Source: CAYUZU01 sp964448675 | GTDB lineage: Bacteria > Planctomycetota > Phycisphaerae > UBA1845 > Fen-1342 | Assembly (NCBI GenBank): GCA_964448675.1 | Contig: CAYUZU010000027.1 | Span: 1-64,000 of the forward strand | Direction of reading: 5' to 3' | DNA: 64,000 bases | Shown: positions 18,018 through 26,841 of the stretch, piece after piece | Layout: every line of letters starts with the position of its first letter | Position numbering within the stretch: the stretch's first letter is position 1 | Translations under genes and position numbers: made by a program | The notes under the pieces: generated by a model | What the model was told of the DNA's origin: nothing | Databases searched by the model: none | The model's input: the letters and a program-made list of their open reading frames with translations, nothing else

Positions 18018-18037
18018 CCCCCAGCGCAAGCCGGGGG
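18018..18037. repeat. GC hairpin with GCAA tetraloop
   Basis: Five C (18018-18022), A, GC, loop GCAA, GC, C, five G (18033-18037) form a stem with one A-C mismatch. It looks like a dispersed intergenic repeat unit, but no second copy is evident in this window. Confidence 0.35.
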
Positions 18038-18165
18038 TAACCGTGGGCTGGCCCCACACCAGGCGGCATGGGGAGGCCCCGACGCCGCCCGGGTTTGCCC
18101 GTGAATCACGAGCCAACCTGAGCGGCTGGCGAGCCGACGGGCGACCAAGGCAAAGCGAAGCGGCG

Positions 18166-18186
18166 CCCCGCCAGAGTTCGGCGGGG
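18166..18186. terminator. Hairpin downstream of the NagB/PIG-L fusion gene
   Basis: CCCCGCC at 18166-18172 pairs with GGCGGGG at 18180-18186 around a 7-nt loop, 66 nt beyond the stop of the minus-strand gene. There is no T-run. Confidence 0.4.
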
Positions 18187-18251
18187 GGAGACCCGCCCTA
18201 CCTCTTCGTCAACGCTCTTCCCCTTTGTCGCTCCGTCACCTCGTCGCTTCT

Positions 18252-20702
18252 CTACAACGCCTCCGCCACGTGCCGCAGCTCGGCCGCCTGGTCGTAAAAC
18301 TCCGGCAGCGTCATCTCCGACAGGTACACCACGCCGCGGCAGGCACGCATGCCATGGTCCTCGTTGTGCACGAAGAACTCCTCGCCGAGGAAGTTGGTCA
18401 CCTGCTCGAACTGCTTGCACTGGATCTTGCGGGCCAGCTTGCTGAACGGACCGTCCATCTCGTAGCTGGGGAACGCGGCCGTCTTCTGCGTGTTGAAGCA
18501 CGTGTCGAAGCAGGCGTCCATGTCGTTGAGGTGCGTCAGCGACGTCGGCACATACAGATTCGCCTCCGCGGGGTGGAAGCGGAACCACACGTTGCGGTAG
18601 CCCAGCACGCGGACGTCCGTGCGGCCGGTCTGCTTCTCGTAATGCTTGAGCGCCTCGGCCACGGCCTGCAGCACCTTGTAGTGCGTGTCGGGGCCGCTGC
18701 CCTCGGGGTCAAAGGCGACGGTGACGATGTCCGGGTTGATCTCGAGCAGCAGCTCGAGGATCGGCGGCACGTCGCGATCGACGCGCGGCACCTCGGTGAA
18801 CAGGTCGCCCTTGTAGAACGCCAGGCGCAGGTGCCGCACCGACTCGCCGACGAAGCCGTAGGCCGCCCACTTGAGGTCGCTCTCCCACTCGCGTACCCGG
18901 CCCTTGAGCTGCTGCACCAGCGCCATGTCCTTCTTGCCGGGGTACTGCGTCGCGAAGTAGTTGAGCAGTTCGATGCAGCGCTGCTGGATGTTGTCGAGGC
19001 TCTCGTCCTCGTACAGCTCGATCATGTTGCGCAGCAGGCGCCGCGTGATCGCCTCGTTCTTCTTGTCCTCGTGCCCGCGGGCGGCCCCTTCGTGATAGTA
19101 CGACACGTCGATCCGCCGCGCGAAGCGATTGGCCGGGTCGAAGTAGCCGACCTCCGCCAACTGGCGAAATTCCTTGCGCTGCAACCGGGCCAGCAGATCG
19201 CCGACGACGTCGTGCATGTACTTGTTGGTCACGGCGTTGAAGCCGGAGGTCATGTAGGCGAAGCAGTGCTTGGTGCTGCTGCGGCGCACGAGATTGGTCA
19301 CGTACGGCAGGTACGCCAGGATGATGTCGTCGTGGTGCGGGGCCGTGTGCAGGAAGGTCTTGTTCTCGATCGGCTTGTTGCCGCGCGACAGCGCGTCGAT
19401 CACGTACTGGTGCGTCTGGTCGCGCAGCTCACCGTACGGCCGCTGGGTCTTGCGCAACAGCTCGGCCGCGAAACGGTCCTTGTCGAAATCCGCCTTGTCG
19501 AGCCGGCCGATCGGCTTGCCGGTGTCGAAAGATACGTCCATCACGATGCGGTGGACCTGGCGGTCGCTCACCTTCTCGGCGCGCGAGAAATCGACGAAGC
19601 GCCGGTTCCGCAGCCGCACCGCCGACCCGTGCGTCAGGTAGAAACGCGCCTGCGGCAGCACCGCCAGCGCGGTCCCGGGATACTTGTTCGACCGCTCGCT
19701 CTCGATCGTGCGGGCCACGATCTTGGCCTTGGCCTCGCCGGCCGCGATGATCAGCGCCACGATGTCGGGGTTGTACGTGATCGTGCGCAGGCCGATCGTG
19801 ATGACGTGCTTGGTGCGCGCGACCTCCATTCCGCCCAGGTCGCTCGCCGCCGCCGCGCGCGTCTCGTAGTTCGGCTCGATCAGCCGCGTGGTGGCGTAGA
19901 AGTCCGATCCCTTGATGTTGAAGCCGATGTGGCCGTCAGGCCCGATGCCGCCCAGGAAGAAGCCGATGCCCCCCATCTCGCGGACGCGGTGTTCGTAGTC
20001 GGTGCAGAACTGGTCGACGCCCTCGAGCACCGCCTGCTGGCGCTTCTCCTGCAGCGACTTGGCCTTGCGAATCCGCAGCGACAGATCGACCGTCATGTCG
20101 GGGAACACGTCGGCCAGCTGCGCCCCCGGCGGCATGCCGATCTTGTTCGGATCGATCAGCATCGCGCGGTCGGGGTCGATCCCGAAACCCTTGAGGTAGT
20201 ACTTGCGCACGTAGTAGTGGAAGCTGTTGTGCTGGTGCGTGTCGATCGGATAGAACTCGTCGATCTGCACGAAACGCAGCCCGCGCATCACCGGCTTGCG
20301 CTCGGTCGCCAACCCCAGCGACGCCAACTCCGCCCGGATCTGCGGATCATCCCACCGCTTCAGGTAGTGCAGGACGTACTTGATGAAGTACTCCGGCGTC
20401 TTGCCCGTCGGCAGCGAGATCACGCCCTCCGGGTTCGCCTGCACCCACTCCAGGAACCGCACCGCCGCCAGCCGCCCCAACGCCGGAAAGTTCTCGACAA
20501 TGATCGACGGGATCTTCTCTTCCGGCGGATACAGGAGATCGTAACCGGACGCCTCCAGCGCGACACGCTCGACGGGACTGGAGAGGGGCGCCGGCCCGTG
20601 GTCGCCGCCCGCAGCCTTCTCGGGCGCGGCCGCCCTCTGCTTGCCCCCGGTCGGCTTCGGTTCCTCTGCTTCTGCCGGCTTGTCGACGACCTGCTTGGCC
20701 AT
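18252..20702 (-). CDS. NagB-like domain fused to a PIG-L-type deacetylase domain
   Basis: The protein has 816 aa from the ATG at 20702. Residues 1-45 are a Pro/Ala/Glu-rich extension. Residues of about 60-400 are a NagB-like domain with LPTGKTP, QIDEFY (Asp148) and GIGPDGHIGFN (Asp256, His258). At the position of the catalytic Glu of NagB (FNEPG) this protein has Ile263 in FNIKG. Residues of about 440-816 are a PIG-L/LmbE-type metal hydrolase domain with APHHDD (454-459) and a later GPDTHYK motif. Long NagB proteins with a PIG-L tail are known, mainly from Bacteroidetes. The presumed job is amino-sugar deacetylation and deamination, but the missing Glu makes deamination doubtful. It is convergent with canonical nagB. 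Confidence 0.85.
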   Translation of the reverse strand: MAKQVVDKPAEAEEPKPTGGKQRAAAPEKAAGGDHGPAPLSSPVERVALEASGYDLLYPPEEKIPSIIVENFPALGRLAAVRFLEWVQANPEGVISLPTGKTPEYFIKYVLHYLKRWDDPQIRAELASLGLATERKPVMRGLRFVQIDEFYPIDTHQHNSFHYYVRKYYLKGFGIDPDRAMLIDPNKIGMPPGAQLADVFPDMTVDLSLRIRKAKSLQEKRQQAVLEGVDQFCTDYEHRVREMGGIGFFLGGIGPDGHIGFNIKGSDFYATTRLIEPNYETRAAAASDLGGMEVARTKHVITIGLRTITYNPDIVALIIAAGEAKAKIVARTIESERSNKYPGTALAVLPQARFYLTHGSAVRLRNRRFVDFSRAEKVSDRQVHRIVMDVSFDTGKPIGRLDKADFDKDRFAAELLRKTQRPYGELRDQTHQYVIDALSRGNKPIENKTFLHTAPHHDDIILAYLPYVTNLVRRSSTKHCFAYMTSGFNAVTNKYMHDVVGDLLARLQRKEFRQLAEVGYFDPANRFARRIDVSYYHEGAARGHEDKKNEAITRRLLRNMIELYEDESLDNIQQRCIELLNYFATQYPGKKDMALVQQLKGRVREWESDLKWAAYGFVGESVRHLRLAFYKGDLFTEVPRVDRDVPPILELLLEINPDIVTVAFDPEGSGPDTHYKVLQAVAEALKHYEKQTGRTDVRVLGYRNVWFRFHPAEANLYVPTSLTHLNDMDACFDTCFNTQKTAAFPSYEMDGPFSKLARKIQCKQFEQVTNFLGEEFFVHNEDHGMRACRGVVYLSEMTLPEFYDQAAELRHVAEAL

Positions 20703-20875
20703 TGCGCGAATACTCCGTGTAGGAAAGCGGGGGTGCCGCGGACAGCAACCCCATGGTTTGACAGCCGCCCCGCTCGGCTTCATCGTACAGCGTTGCCCGC
20801 GCGGCCGCGCGGAAGCGCTAGAATATCGCCGGCTGCGACGAACGTCCAACAATTCACCCGACGAGGATATCCGCA

Positions 20876-22726
20876 ATGTCTGACCGTTCGATCACGCGTC
20901 GGCTCGCCACGGCCCTTTCAATATCGTTATTGTTGATTCCGGGTTGTCAAAGCGGTGGCGAAACGACCCGCCCCACGGCCCCGCCCGCGGCCGAGCCCGA
21001 GCCTGACCTGACCGCGCCGGCCGCGCCGTCCGGGCCGCTCCATACCTTCAGCGAGACCGACCTCGACCAGTACCTCGCCACGATGCATGCCGAGGTTCCC
21101 GATTTGTCGCAACGCGTCGTCACCATCGGCCGCCGCAATCTCGGCCAGCCCTACGAGATCTTCCTGCTCGGCGAGTTTCCGTATGAGACGCACGACCCCG
21201 ATCCGCTCTACTGCCTCAGCCGCAGCGACTGCCTGACGTTCAGCGAACATACCTACGCGATGGCGCTCAGCCGCGACTGGTGGAGCTTCCTGCGCGCGCT
21301 CCAGCGGCTGCGGTATCGCGACGGCGTCATCAGCATGGTCACCCGCAACCACTACACCATCGCCGACTGGGACCGCAATAACACGTTTCTCTTCACGGAC
21401 ATCACGGCGGGCCTTGGCGACGGGCAGGTGGCTGTCCCCCTGACGCAGACCTGCCGCCGGGCGCGGTTCTTCGAGCGATTCGGCCTGGGCCAGGACATCC
21501 CCGACGAAGCGGTACGCGACTACTACATTCCCAAGGAGCGCCTGCCTGACGCGCTCGACGAGCTCCGCGACGCCGACTTCGTCAACATCATCCGCGGCAA
21601 CGAGAAAGAGCAGTATTGCGGGCACACCGGCCTGGTCGCCATCGGCCCCGACGGCACGGTCAACTTCCTGCACTCCGCCCGCCCCGCCGTCCGCGAGCAG
21701 CCCCTGGTCGAGTACGTCAATGGCGATCGACGCTGCCGCGGCGTGAAGTTTCTGCGGCTGCGCCCGGACGCCGAGCAGATCATTCAGCGCGAGCTCGCGG
21801 ATTCGTCACGCGCGACCGACGTCAGCCGGGCTGCCCTGCAAGCCGCCCTCGATCGTCTCTGGCAGCAGGCCCCGCCCGAGGCCAAGCCGCTCCGGCTCGA
21901 CTGGGTCCGCGCGACGCACCTGCAAGGCTATCGACTCGATTACGACACGCCGGTGGATCCCGAACTTCAGGCGCTGCTGGAGGAAGTGGACCGCGAGCTC
22001 TGTGCCCAATTCGACATCGATGACGAGCAGCGGGCCTGCGGCGTGCTGGAGCTCAACAACCAGCGGCTGGCCATGATCCGTCCGGACGCGATGTTCTACG
22101 CCGCCAGCGTGCCGAAAATCTGCATCCTCGCCGCCTGGCTCGAGCAGCATCCCGACGCGGTCCGCGACATGGCGCCTGAAATCGCCCACGAGCTGGGCCG
22201 CATGATCAAGCACTCGGACAACGCGCTGGCCGCCAAGTACGGCGAAGTGGTCGGGCTGGCGCAGCTCGAAGCGTTCGTGCGCGCCAAGCAGCACCGCTTC
22301 TATGACGAGGATCACGGCGGCGGGCTGTGGATCGGCAAGCACTACAGCAAGGCCAGCCCGCGCGTCGGCGACCCGCTGCACGATCACTCGCACGGGGCGA
22401 CGGTGCGCCAGTGCCTGCGGTTCTACCTGCTGATGGAGCAGGGCCGCTTGATCGACTATCCCACGTGCATCCGCATGAAGCAGATCTTCGCGAGCCCAAC
22501 CCTCGACCACCGCGACAGCAAGTTCGTCAAGGGGCTACAGGGCCGCAATGTGCAGATCCTTCGCAAGAGCGGCACGTGGCAGGACTGGCACCTGGACACC
22601 GCCCGCGTCGACCACGGCAATCGGGCGTACCTGCTCGTCGGCATGCTGCACCATCCACAAGGGGCGGCGTATCTCGAAGCCCTCGCCGACGCGGTCGACG
22701 GCCTGCTCATTCCGGGGGCGGATTGA
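20876..22726 (+). CDS. Lipoprotein: DUF1460 amidase-like domain fused to class-A beta-lactamase-like serine hydrolase
   Basis: The protein has 616 aa. A signal peptide ends in a lipobox (LIPGC, Cys24), so it is probably lipid-anchored. Residues of about 55-300 match DUF1460 (NlpC/P60-like, N-acetylmuramoyl-L-alanine amidase-like), with a candidate Cys in RSDCLTF and His in CGHTGLV. Residues of about 370-610 are a serine beta-lactamase/DD-peptidase-like fold with its three motifs in order: S411-V-P-K414, S447-D-N and K564-S-G. Both halves point to peptidoglycan or peptide hydrolysis outside the cytoplasm. Real beta-lactamase activity is not implied. It is divergent from the NagB/PIG-L gene; TAGAAT at 20819-20824 could be its -10 box. 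Confidence 0.85.
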   Translation: MSDRSITRRLATALSISLLLIPGCQSGGETTRPTAPPAAEPEPDLTAPAAPSGPLHTFSETDLDQYLATMHAEVPDLSQRVVTIGRRNLGQPYEIFLLGEFPYETHDPDPLYCLSRSDCLTFSEHTYAMALSRDWWSFLRALQRLRYRDGVISMVTRNHYTIADWDRNNTFLFTDITAGLGDGQVAVPLTQTCRRARFFERFGLGQDIPDEAVRDYYIPKERLPDALDELRDADFVNIIRGNEKEQYCGHTGLVAIGPDGTVNFLHSARPAVREQPLVEYVNGDRRCRGVKFLRLRPDAEQIIQRELADSSRATDVSRAALQAALDRLWQQAPPEAKPLRLDWVRATHLQGYRLDYDTPVDPELQALLEEVDRELCAQFDIDDEQRACGVLELNNQRLAMIRPDAMFYAASVPKICILAAWLEQHPDAVRDMAPEIAHELGRMIKHSDNALAAKYGEVVGLAQLEAFVRAKQHRFYDEDHGGGLWIGKHYSKASPRVGDPLHDHSHGATVRQCLRFYLLMEQGRLIDYPTCIRMKQIFASPTLDHRDSKFVKGLQGRNVQILRKSGTWQDWHLDTARVDHGNRAYLLVGMLHHPQGAAYLEALADAVDGLLIPGAD

Positions 22727-22733
22727 GCGTCAG

Positions 22734-23441
22734 CTACTTCGCCAGCACCACGTGATAGCGACTGTAGCGGAAGCGATCGGTCACCGACTGCTCGGTCATC
22801 AGCCGGCCGGTGCGAATCTCGAAGTTCGTTGCGGCGAAGAGCTGCTGCACCTTGGCCCAGTTGAAGTAGCTCTGCACCGTGCCGTGTTCCACATCGGCGT
22901 CCACCACCTCTTCACCCGCGAACTCCGGATGAAACCGGCTATTGTCGCCGGAGATCAGATCCACGAACAACACCTGAGACACGACGCGGTCGAGCTCGCG
23001 CACCGCGTGGCACGCTACGTCGAAGTGCATGCTGTCAAGTACACCCACCGCCATGCCGACGTCGAAGAAGCCGTCCTCGAAAGGCAGCACGAAACCGTCG
23101 AACTGCACCAGCCGCTGACAGAGGTCGTGGTGGCCCATCTGGTCCGCCAGCCGGGCCGCGACTTGCAGGCTCTTGTCCGAGATTTCCGCGCCCCAGGCCT
23201 GGATGCCGAACTCCTCGAGCAGGATCGTCATGCGGCCGATGCCGCAGCCGAAGTCCAGCCCGCGCAGTCGATCGTGCCCTGGGCTGGGTACGAGGATGTC
23301 GCGGAAAGTGTCCGGCCCGGTGCGCTTGCGCACATGCCGATTAAGGAACTTCACGACTTCCTCTTTAGGATAGAGCGCGATGTTGTCGCCGTGCTCGTAG
23401 CTGGCGTTCCACTCGGCTTGCTGCAATTGCATCGTCGGCAT
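22734..23441 (-). CDS. SAM-dependent methyltransferase
   Basis: The protein has 235 aa from the ATG at 23441, chosen because GGGAG lies 6 nt upstream; ATGs at 23447 and 23432 are alternatives, and the open frame beyond them is Arg/Ala-rich and non-protein-like. It is a class I methyltransferase with motif I GLDFGCGIGRM (about residue 70), an acidic residue closing strand 2 (WGAEIS) and FDGFVLPFEDGFFDVGMAVGVLDS as motifs II-III. The N-terminal WNASYEHGDNIALYPKEEVVKFLNR resembles methyltransferases found in polysaccharide and glycolipid clusters. The substrate is unknown. It is divergent from the FkbH gene and may belong to the same glycan-modification locus. Confidence 0.82.
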   Translation of the reverse strand: MPTMQLQQAEWNASYEHGDNIALYPKEEVVKFLNRHVRKRTGPDTFRDILVPSPGHDRLRGLDFGCGIGRMTILLEEFGIQAWGAEISDKSLQVAARLADQMGHHDLCQRLVQFDGFVLPFEDGFFDVGMAVGVLDSMHFDVACHAVRELDRVVSQVLFVDLISGDNSRFHPEFAGEEVVDADVEHGTVQSYFNWAKVQQLFAATNFEIRTGRLMTEQSVTDRFRYSRYHVVLAK

Positions 23442-23729
23442 GGGCATCTCCCTGAGGTCGCTGCGCACCGCCGGCCCCGGCCGCGCACAGCATCGCCACC
23501 AGTCTCTATCGGCCGCCACGCCGCACGCACCCGCGCGGGCCGCCGCACGCGCAATTGCCGCGCGTCGGCTGGCAGCACATCGCTCCGCTTTGTCGTCGAA
23601 CCCATCGGGCAAGACGCCCGACCGACCCGCGCGCATTGCCGGGCAGGGCATGGACCACCCCGCTTAAGGCTGCTCCGCCGGGGCGGCCGATGAAGCTCAC
23701 GGGGCGCGCGTTGCGCCCGCCGTCCGCCC

Positions 23730-25430
23730 ATGGAGAACGCCTTGCCCGTGCTGCGACTGCTGAGCATAGGCTGTAGCAACTACACGCCGCTGGTCCAGGT
23801 ACTCACACGGGCCGCCACCGACGACGTGAGATTCGACGTTGCGCAGGCGCCCTACGGGCAGGTCTTCCCGACGCTACTGAACGAGGCCGCCGACCTGTGG
23901 CAACCACCGCCCGACGTCACGCTGGTCTGGACCCGCCCGGAGCGCGTGCTGCCCGGCTTTGCTGCCCTGCTGGCTGGTGAAGATGTCGCGTGGGAACGGC
24001 TCGCGAGCGACGTGGACGCCTTCGTCGCCGCCGTCCGGGCGGGCGCTGATCGCACCGTTCGACTCACCCTGGTCACCACGTGGGCGCAGCCCCCGACCGA
24101 GCGCGGTCTCGGTGTCGCCGACTGGACAACGCCCGGCGGCATCGCCTCGACCCTCGCTCGGCTGAATCTGCGGCTGGCCGACGCCCTGGCCGATCGCCGC
24201 GACGTGTTGCTGTTGGACACTGCCCGCTGGCTGGCCGCAGCCGGGCCGCGTGCCGCCGACCCCAAGCTGTGGATGATGGGCAAGATCCCCTTCGGTGGGC
24301 CCGTCTTCGCCGAAGCCGCCGCCGACATTTACGCCGCGACGGCCGGCGCCCTGGGACTTGCCCGCAAGCTCATCGTGCTCGACCTGGACAATACGCTGTG
24401 GGGCGGGATCGTCGGCGACGATGGCTGGGAGCATCTCGAGCTCGGCGGAACGTCACCGATCGGCGAGGCTTTCGCAACCTTCCAGCGTGTGCTCAAGACA
24501 CTGCAACGCCGCGGCGTCCTGCTCGCGATTTGCAGCAAGAACGAAGAGACCACTGCGCTCGAAGCCATCGATCGCCACCCGGAGATGCTCCTCCGCCGAG
24601 CGGATTTCGTCGGCTGGCGCATCAACTGGCAGGACAAGGCGCGCAACCTCGGCGAGTTGGTCGATGAGCTCAACCTGGGGCTGAAGGCCGTGGTGTTCAT
24701 CGATGACTCGCCGGCCGAACGCGCCCGCGTCCGCGAAGCCTGGCCCGACGTGCTGGTGCCGGACTGGCCGAGCGATCCGGCTCAATACGCCGCCACCCTG
24801 CGCCAGTTGCGCTGCTTTGACCGCCCACAACTCACCCACGAAGACCGCCGGCGCACCCAGAGCTACGTCGCCGAACGGGAGCGGCGCGCCGTCGCGCAGT
24901 CGACATCGTCATTCGACGAGTGGCTACAGCGCCTTGAACTACGGGTCACGGCCAGCGAACTGACGGCCGCCGATCTGCCCCGCGCCACGCAGCTCATCAA
25001 CAAGACGAACCAGTTCAACCTGATTACGCGGCGACTGAGCGAGGAGGACCTGCGCACCTTGGCCGAACAGCCCGGAAGGCACGTGTTCACCTATCGCGTG
25101 TGCGATCGCTTCGGCGACTATGGCCTGACCGCTGTCGCCACGTTGCGCTTCGAGCCGCCAACCGCCACGCTCATGGATTTCGTCATGAGTTGCCGCGTGA
25201 TGGGCCGCCGGGTCGAGCACGCGGTCATGCGGCACGTGGAAACCGTCGCCGCCCGACTTGGCTGCGCAACCATCGTCGGACAGTACATCGCGACGGAACG
25301 CAACCAGCCGTGCGCGAGCTTCCTTCCTGACTGCGGCTTCGTGCAACAGTCCGACGACACGTGGCGAAAATCCCTGCAAGGGGCGCGCGCCGACGAACCG
25401 GCCGTCGTTGCGATGGTGGAGAACGCATGA
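23730..25430 (+). CDS. FkbH-like HAD-IIIC protein
   Basis: The protein has 566 aa. The N-terminal domain (about 1-205) is the usual SGNH-like FkbH N-domain. Residues of about 210-350 are the HAD core, with VLDLDNTLWGGIVGDDG (Asp218/Asp220) and VFIDDSPAER. The C-terminal part (about 400-560) is GNAT-like. FkbH proteins load a glyceryl group from 1,3-bisphosphoglycerate onto an ACP. The ATG at 23730 lacks a good ribosome binding site; a TTG at 23742 has GGAG 6 nt upstream and may be the true start. The stop overlaps the ACP start (ATGA at 25427-25430), showing translational coupling to its likely partner. Confidence 0.9.
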   Translation: MENALPVLRLLSIGCSNYTPLVQVLTRAATDDVRFDVAQAPYGQVFPTLLNEAADLWQPPPDVTLVWTRPERVLPGFAALLAGEDVAWERLASDVDAFVAAVRAGADRTVRLTLVTTWAQPPTERGLGVADWTTPGGIASTLARLNLRLADALADRRDVLLLDTARWLAAAGPRAADPKLWMMGKIPFGGPVFAEAAADIYAATAGALGLARKLIVLDLDNTLWGGIVGDDGWEHLELGGTSPIGEAFATFQRVLKTLQRRGVLLAICSKNEETTALEAIDRHPEMLLRRADFVGWRINWQDKARNLGELVDELNLGLKAVVFIDDSPAERARVREAWPDVLVPDWPSDPAQYAATLRQLRCFDRPQLTHEDRRRTQSYVAERERRAVAQSTSSFDEWLQRLELRVTASELTAADLPRATQLINKTNQFNLITRRLSEEDLRTLAEQPGRHVFTYRVCDRFGDYGLTAVATLRFEPPTATLMDFVMSCRVMGRRVEHAVMRHVETVAARLGCATIVGQYIATERNQPCASFLPDCGFVQQSDDTWRKSLQGARADEPAVVAMVENA

Positions 25431-25660
25431 ACGAGCAATTGCAGTTGGTGCTGTCCGAGGCCTTTCAGAAGCCGGCACACGAGATTACGCCTGAACTCAC
25501 CCAGCAGGACATTCCCGCGTGGGACTCCGAGGGACACCTCGAACTGATCATGGCGATCGAGCAGGCCTTCGGCGTCGAGTTCGAACTGGTCGAGGCGACA
25601 ACACTGCGCAGCGTAAAGGCCATCGAGGAAGCGCTCCGCCGACATGCCGTTCTCGTGTAA
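25427..25660 (+). CDS. Acyl carrier protein partner of FkbH
   Basis: The protein has 77 aa. Ser34 in AWDSEGHLELIM is the phosphopantetheine site. The WDS-x-GHLEL form is typical of ACPs next to FkbH genes rather than of fatty-acid AcpP. The start overlaps the FkbH stop by 4 nt. It likely carries the glyceryl or a similar acyl unit for transfer to a sugar by a neighbouring enzyme. It is only distantly similar to the ACP at 11720. Confidence 0.9.
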   Translation: MNEQLQLVLSEAFQKPAHEITPELTQQDIPAWDSEGHLELIMAIEQAFGVEFELVEATTLRSVKAIEEALRRHAVLV

Positions 25661-25677
25661 CCAGTACTGGGCAATCG

Positions 25678-26841
25678 ATGAAAGCCGATATCCGCCGCTA
25701 TACCGCCGACGACTGGCCACGGCTCCGCGACTTTCTACGCGAGCATTGGTCGCCTGATCACCCCATCCTGCACCGCCCACTCTTTGACTGGCAATACCGT
25801 GGCTTTCGCGAAGCAGGCGATCGCGCGTGCGACCCCCCGGCCCTACTCCTCTTTGACCATGACCAACTGGTCGCGTTCCTCGGGCTGATCTTCGGCGACT
25901 ACCAGATCAACAAACCTCACCCCGACATCGTCCCCGGCTATGCAATCGCGATGTGGCTGGTGCATCCGGCCTATCGTCAGGCCGGGCTTGGACTGCTGCT
26001 GCTGCGCGACGCGGAAAAACGCGGCGACGTCGCGACCTGCCTTGGCGCCAACCCCGAAGCCGGACGGTACTACAAGCGCCGGGGGTATGCGTGCTGCCCG
26101 GCGCTGTCGCGTTGGGTCGCACCGCTAAAGGCAGACGGGTACACGGCACTTTGTGCGGCATCGGCGCGACCCAACGAGATCGCCGCCTGGTCCCGGCTGA
26201 TGACCCGCGCCGCATCCCTCGCGCCGGAAGGCATGACGGCGTGCGACCTGGCCACTCACTGGCAGCAATGCACCCAAACGCCCGACGGCTGGGCCGTGCA
26301 AGGCCTGCAGCGCAGCCGGCGCTTCTGGCAGACGCGCTACCTCGACGCGGTCGGATTCCAATACCGCTTTTGGGGCGACCCACACACGGGCCCAGTGCTC
26401 GTCGGCCGCATCGAGCCGGTGCACGAGCGCGACACCGCCGTCTTCCGATTGATCGAGCTTCTCCCGACAGCCGCCGAGGGCTGGTACACGCAGCGCGACG
26501 ATGCGCTCTTGTACTGGATACGCGGCGCGCTGGCCTGGGCCGCAGCGCAGGGCTGTGTTGCGGCAGATTACCAGGTTGCGGGGAACTTACTGCAGGATAC
26601 GCTGACGGCCGTCGGTTTTCGTCGCCAGGCACAGCCCATCACGGCCGACGCCGTCACCAGCCTGGCCCCCGTCTTTCAGCCGCTGCACTTGAGCAAGTCA
26701 CCGATCAACGTGTACTGGAAGGCCCCAGGCGCCGGCGATGCCACGCCCTGGTACTTCCCCAAGTCCGATGGAGACATGGACCGCCCGCATGCAATCGCCA
26801 CAGACCATCATTGTCATGTACCACTATGTGCGACCCGTTGA
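25678..26841 (+). CDS. GNAT-family N-acetyltransferase of a glycan locus
   Basis: The protein has 387 aa from the ATG at 25678, 17 bp after the ACP stop. The N-terminal 150 residues are a GNAT domain, with the acyl-CoA loop VHPAYRQAGLGLLLLRDA and a later NPEAGRYYKRRGY helix. The remainder is a second, degenerate GNAT-like half, as in acyltransferases of capsule and O-antigen loci. It could transfer acetyl or the ACP-borne acyl group onto an amino sugar; the donor is not known. Its 3' end overlaps the start of the deacetylase gene by about 53 nt, consistent with one transcript. Confidence 0.78.
   Translation: MKADIRRYTADDWPRLRDFLREHWSPDHPILHRPLFDWQYRGFREAGDRACDPPALLLFDHDQLVAFLGLIFGDYQINKPHPDIVPGYAIAMWLVHPAYRQAGLGLLLLRDAEKRGDVATCLGANPEAGRYYKRRGYACCPALSRWVAPLKADGYTALCAASARPNEIAAWSRLMTRAASLAPEGMTACDLATHWQQCTQTPDGWAVQGLQRSRRFWQTRYLDAVGFQYRFWGDPHTGPVLVGRIEPVHERDTAVFRLIELLPTAAEGWYTQRDDALLYWIRGALAWAAAQGCVAADYQVAGNLLQDTLTAVGFRRQAQPITADAVTSLAPVFQPLHLSKSPINVYWKAPGAGDATPWYFPKSDGDMDRPHAIATDHHCHVPLCATR

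Larger units (their letters stand above)
17797..18251. other. 455-bp non-coding gap with hairpins between nagB and the NagB/PIG-L fusion
   Basis: I see no convincing gene. The gap holds several inverted repeats. One at 18018-18037 has five C and five G in its arms, a GC/GC inner pair and a GCAA tetraloop, and resembles the GC-rich intergenic repeats common in planctomycetes. A second, GTGGG/CCCAC, is at 18043-18057. A third, CCCCGCC (18166-18172) and GGCGGGG (18180-18186), could end the transcript of the fusion gene. Confidence 0.45.

Noticed and set aside
18225..20936. Plus-strand open frame antisense to the NagB/PIG-L fusion
   Set aside because: Repetitive Leu/Val/His/Arg composition without motifs; the minus strand encodes conserved enzyme motifs.
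20876..22726. Calling the serine hydrolase half an antibiotic-resistance beta-lactamase
   Set aside because: The SxxK, SDN and KSG motifs show the fold, but the fusion to an amidase-like domain and the lipoprotein anchor fit a cell-envelope hydrolase better.
23442..23651. N-terminal extension of the methyltransferase
   Set aside because: Arg/Ala/Cys-rich and unlike the family; a GGGAG site supports the start at 23441.
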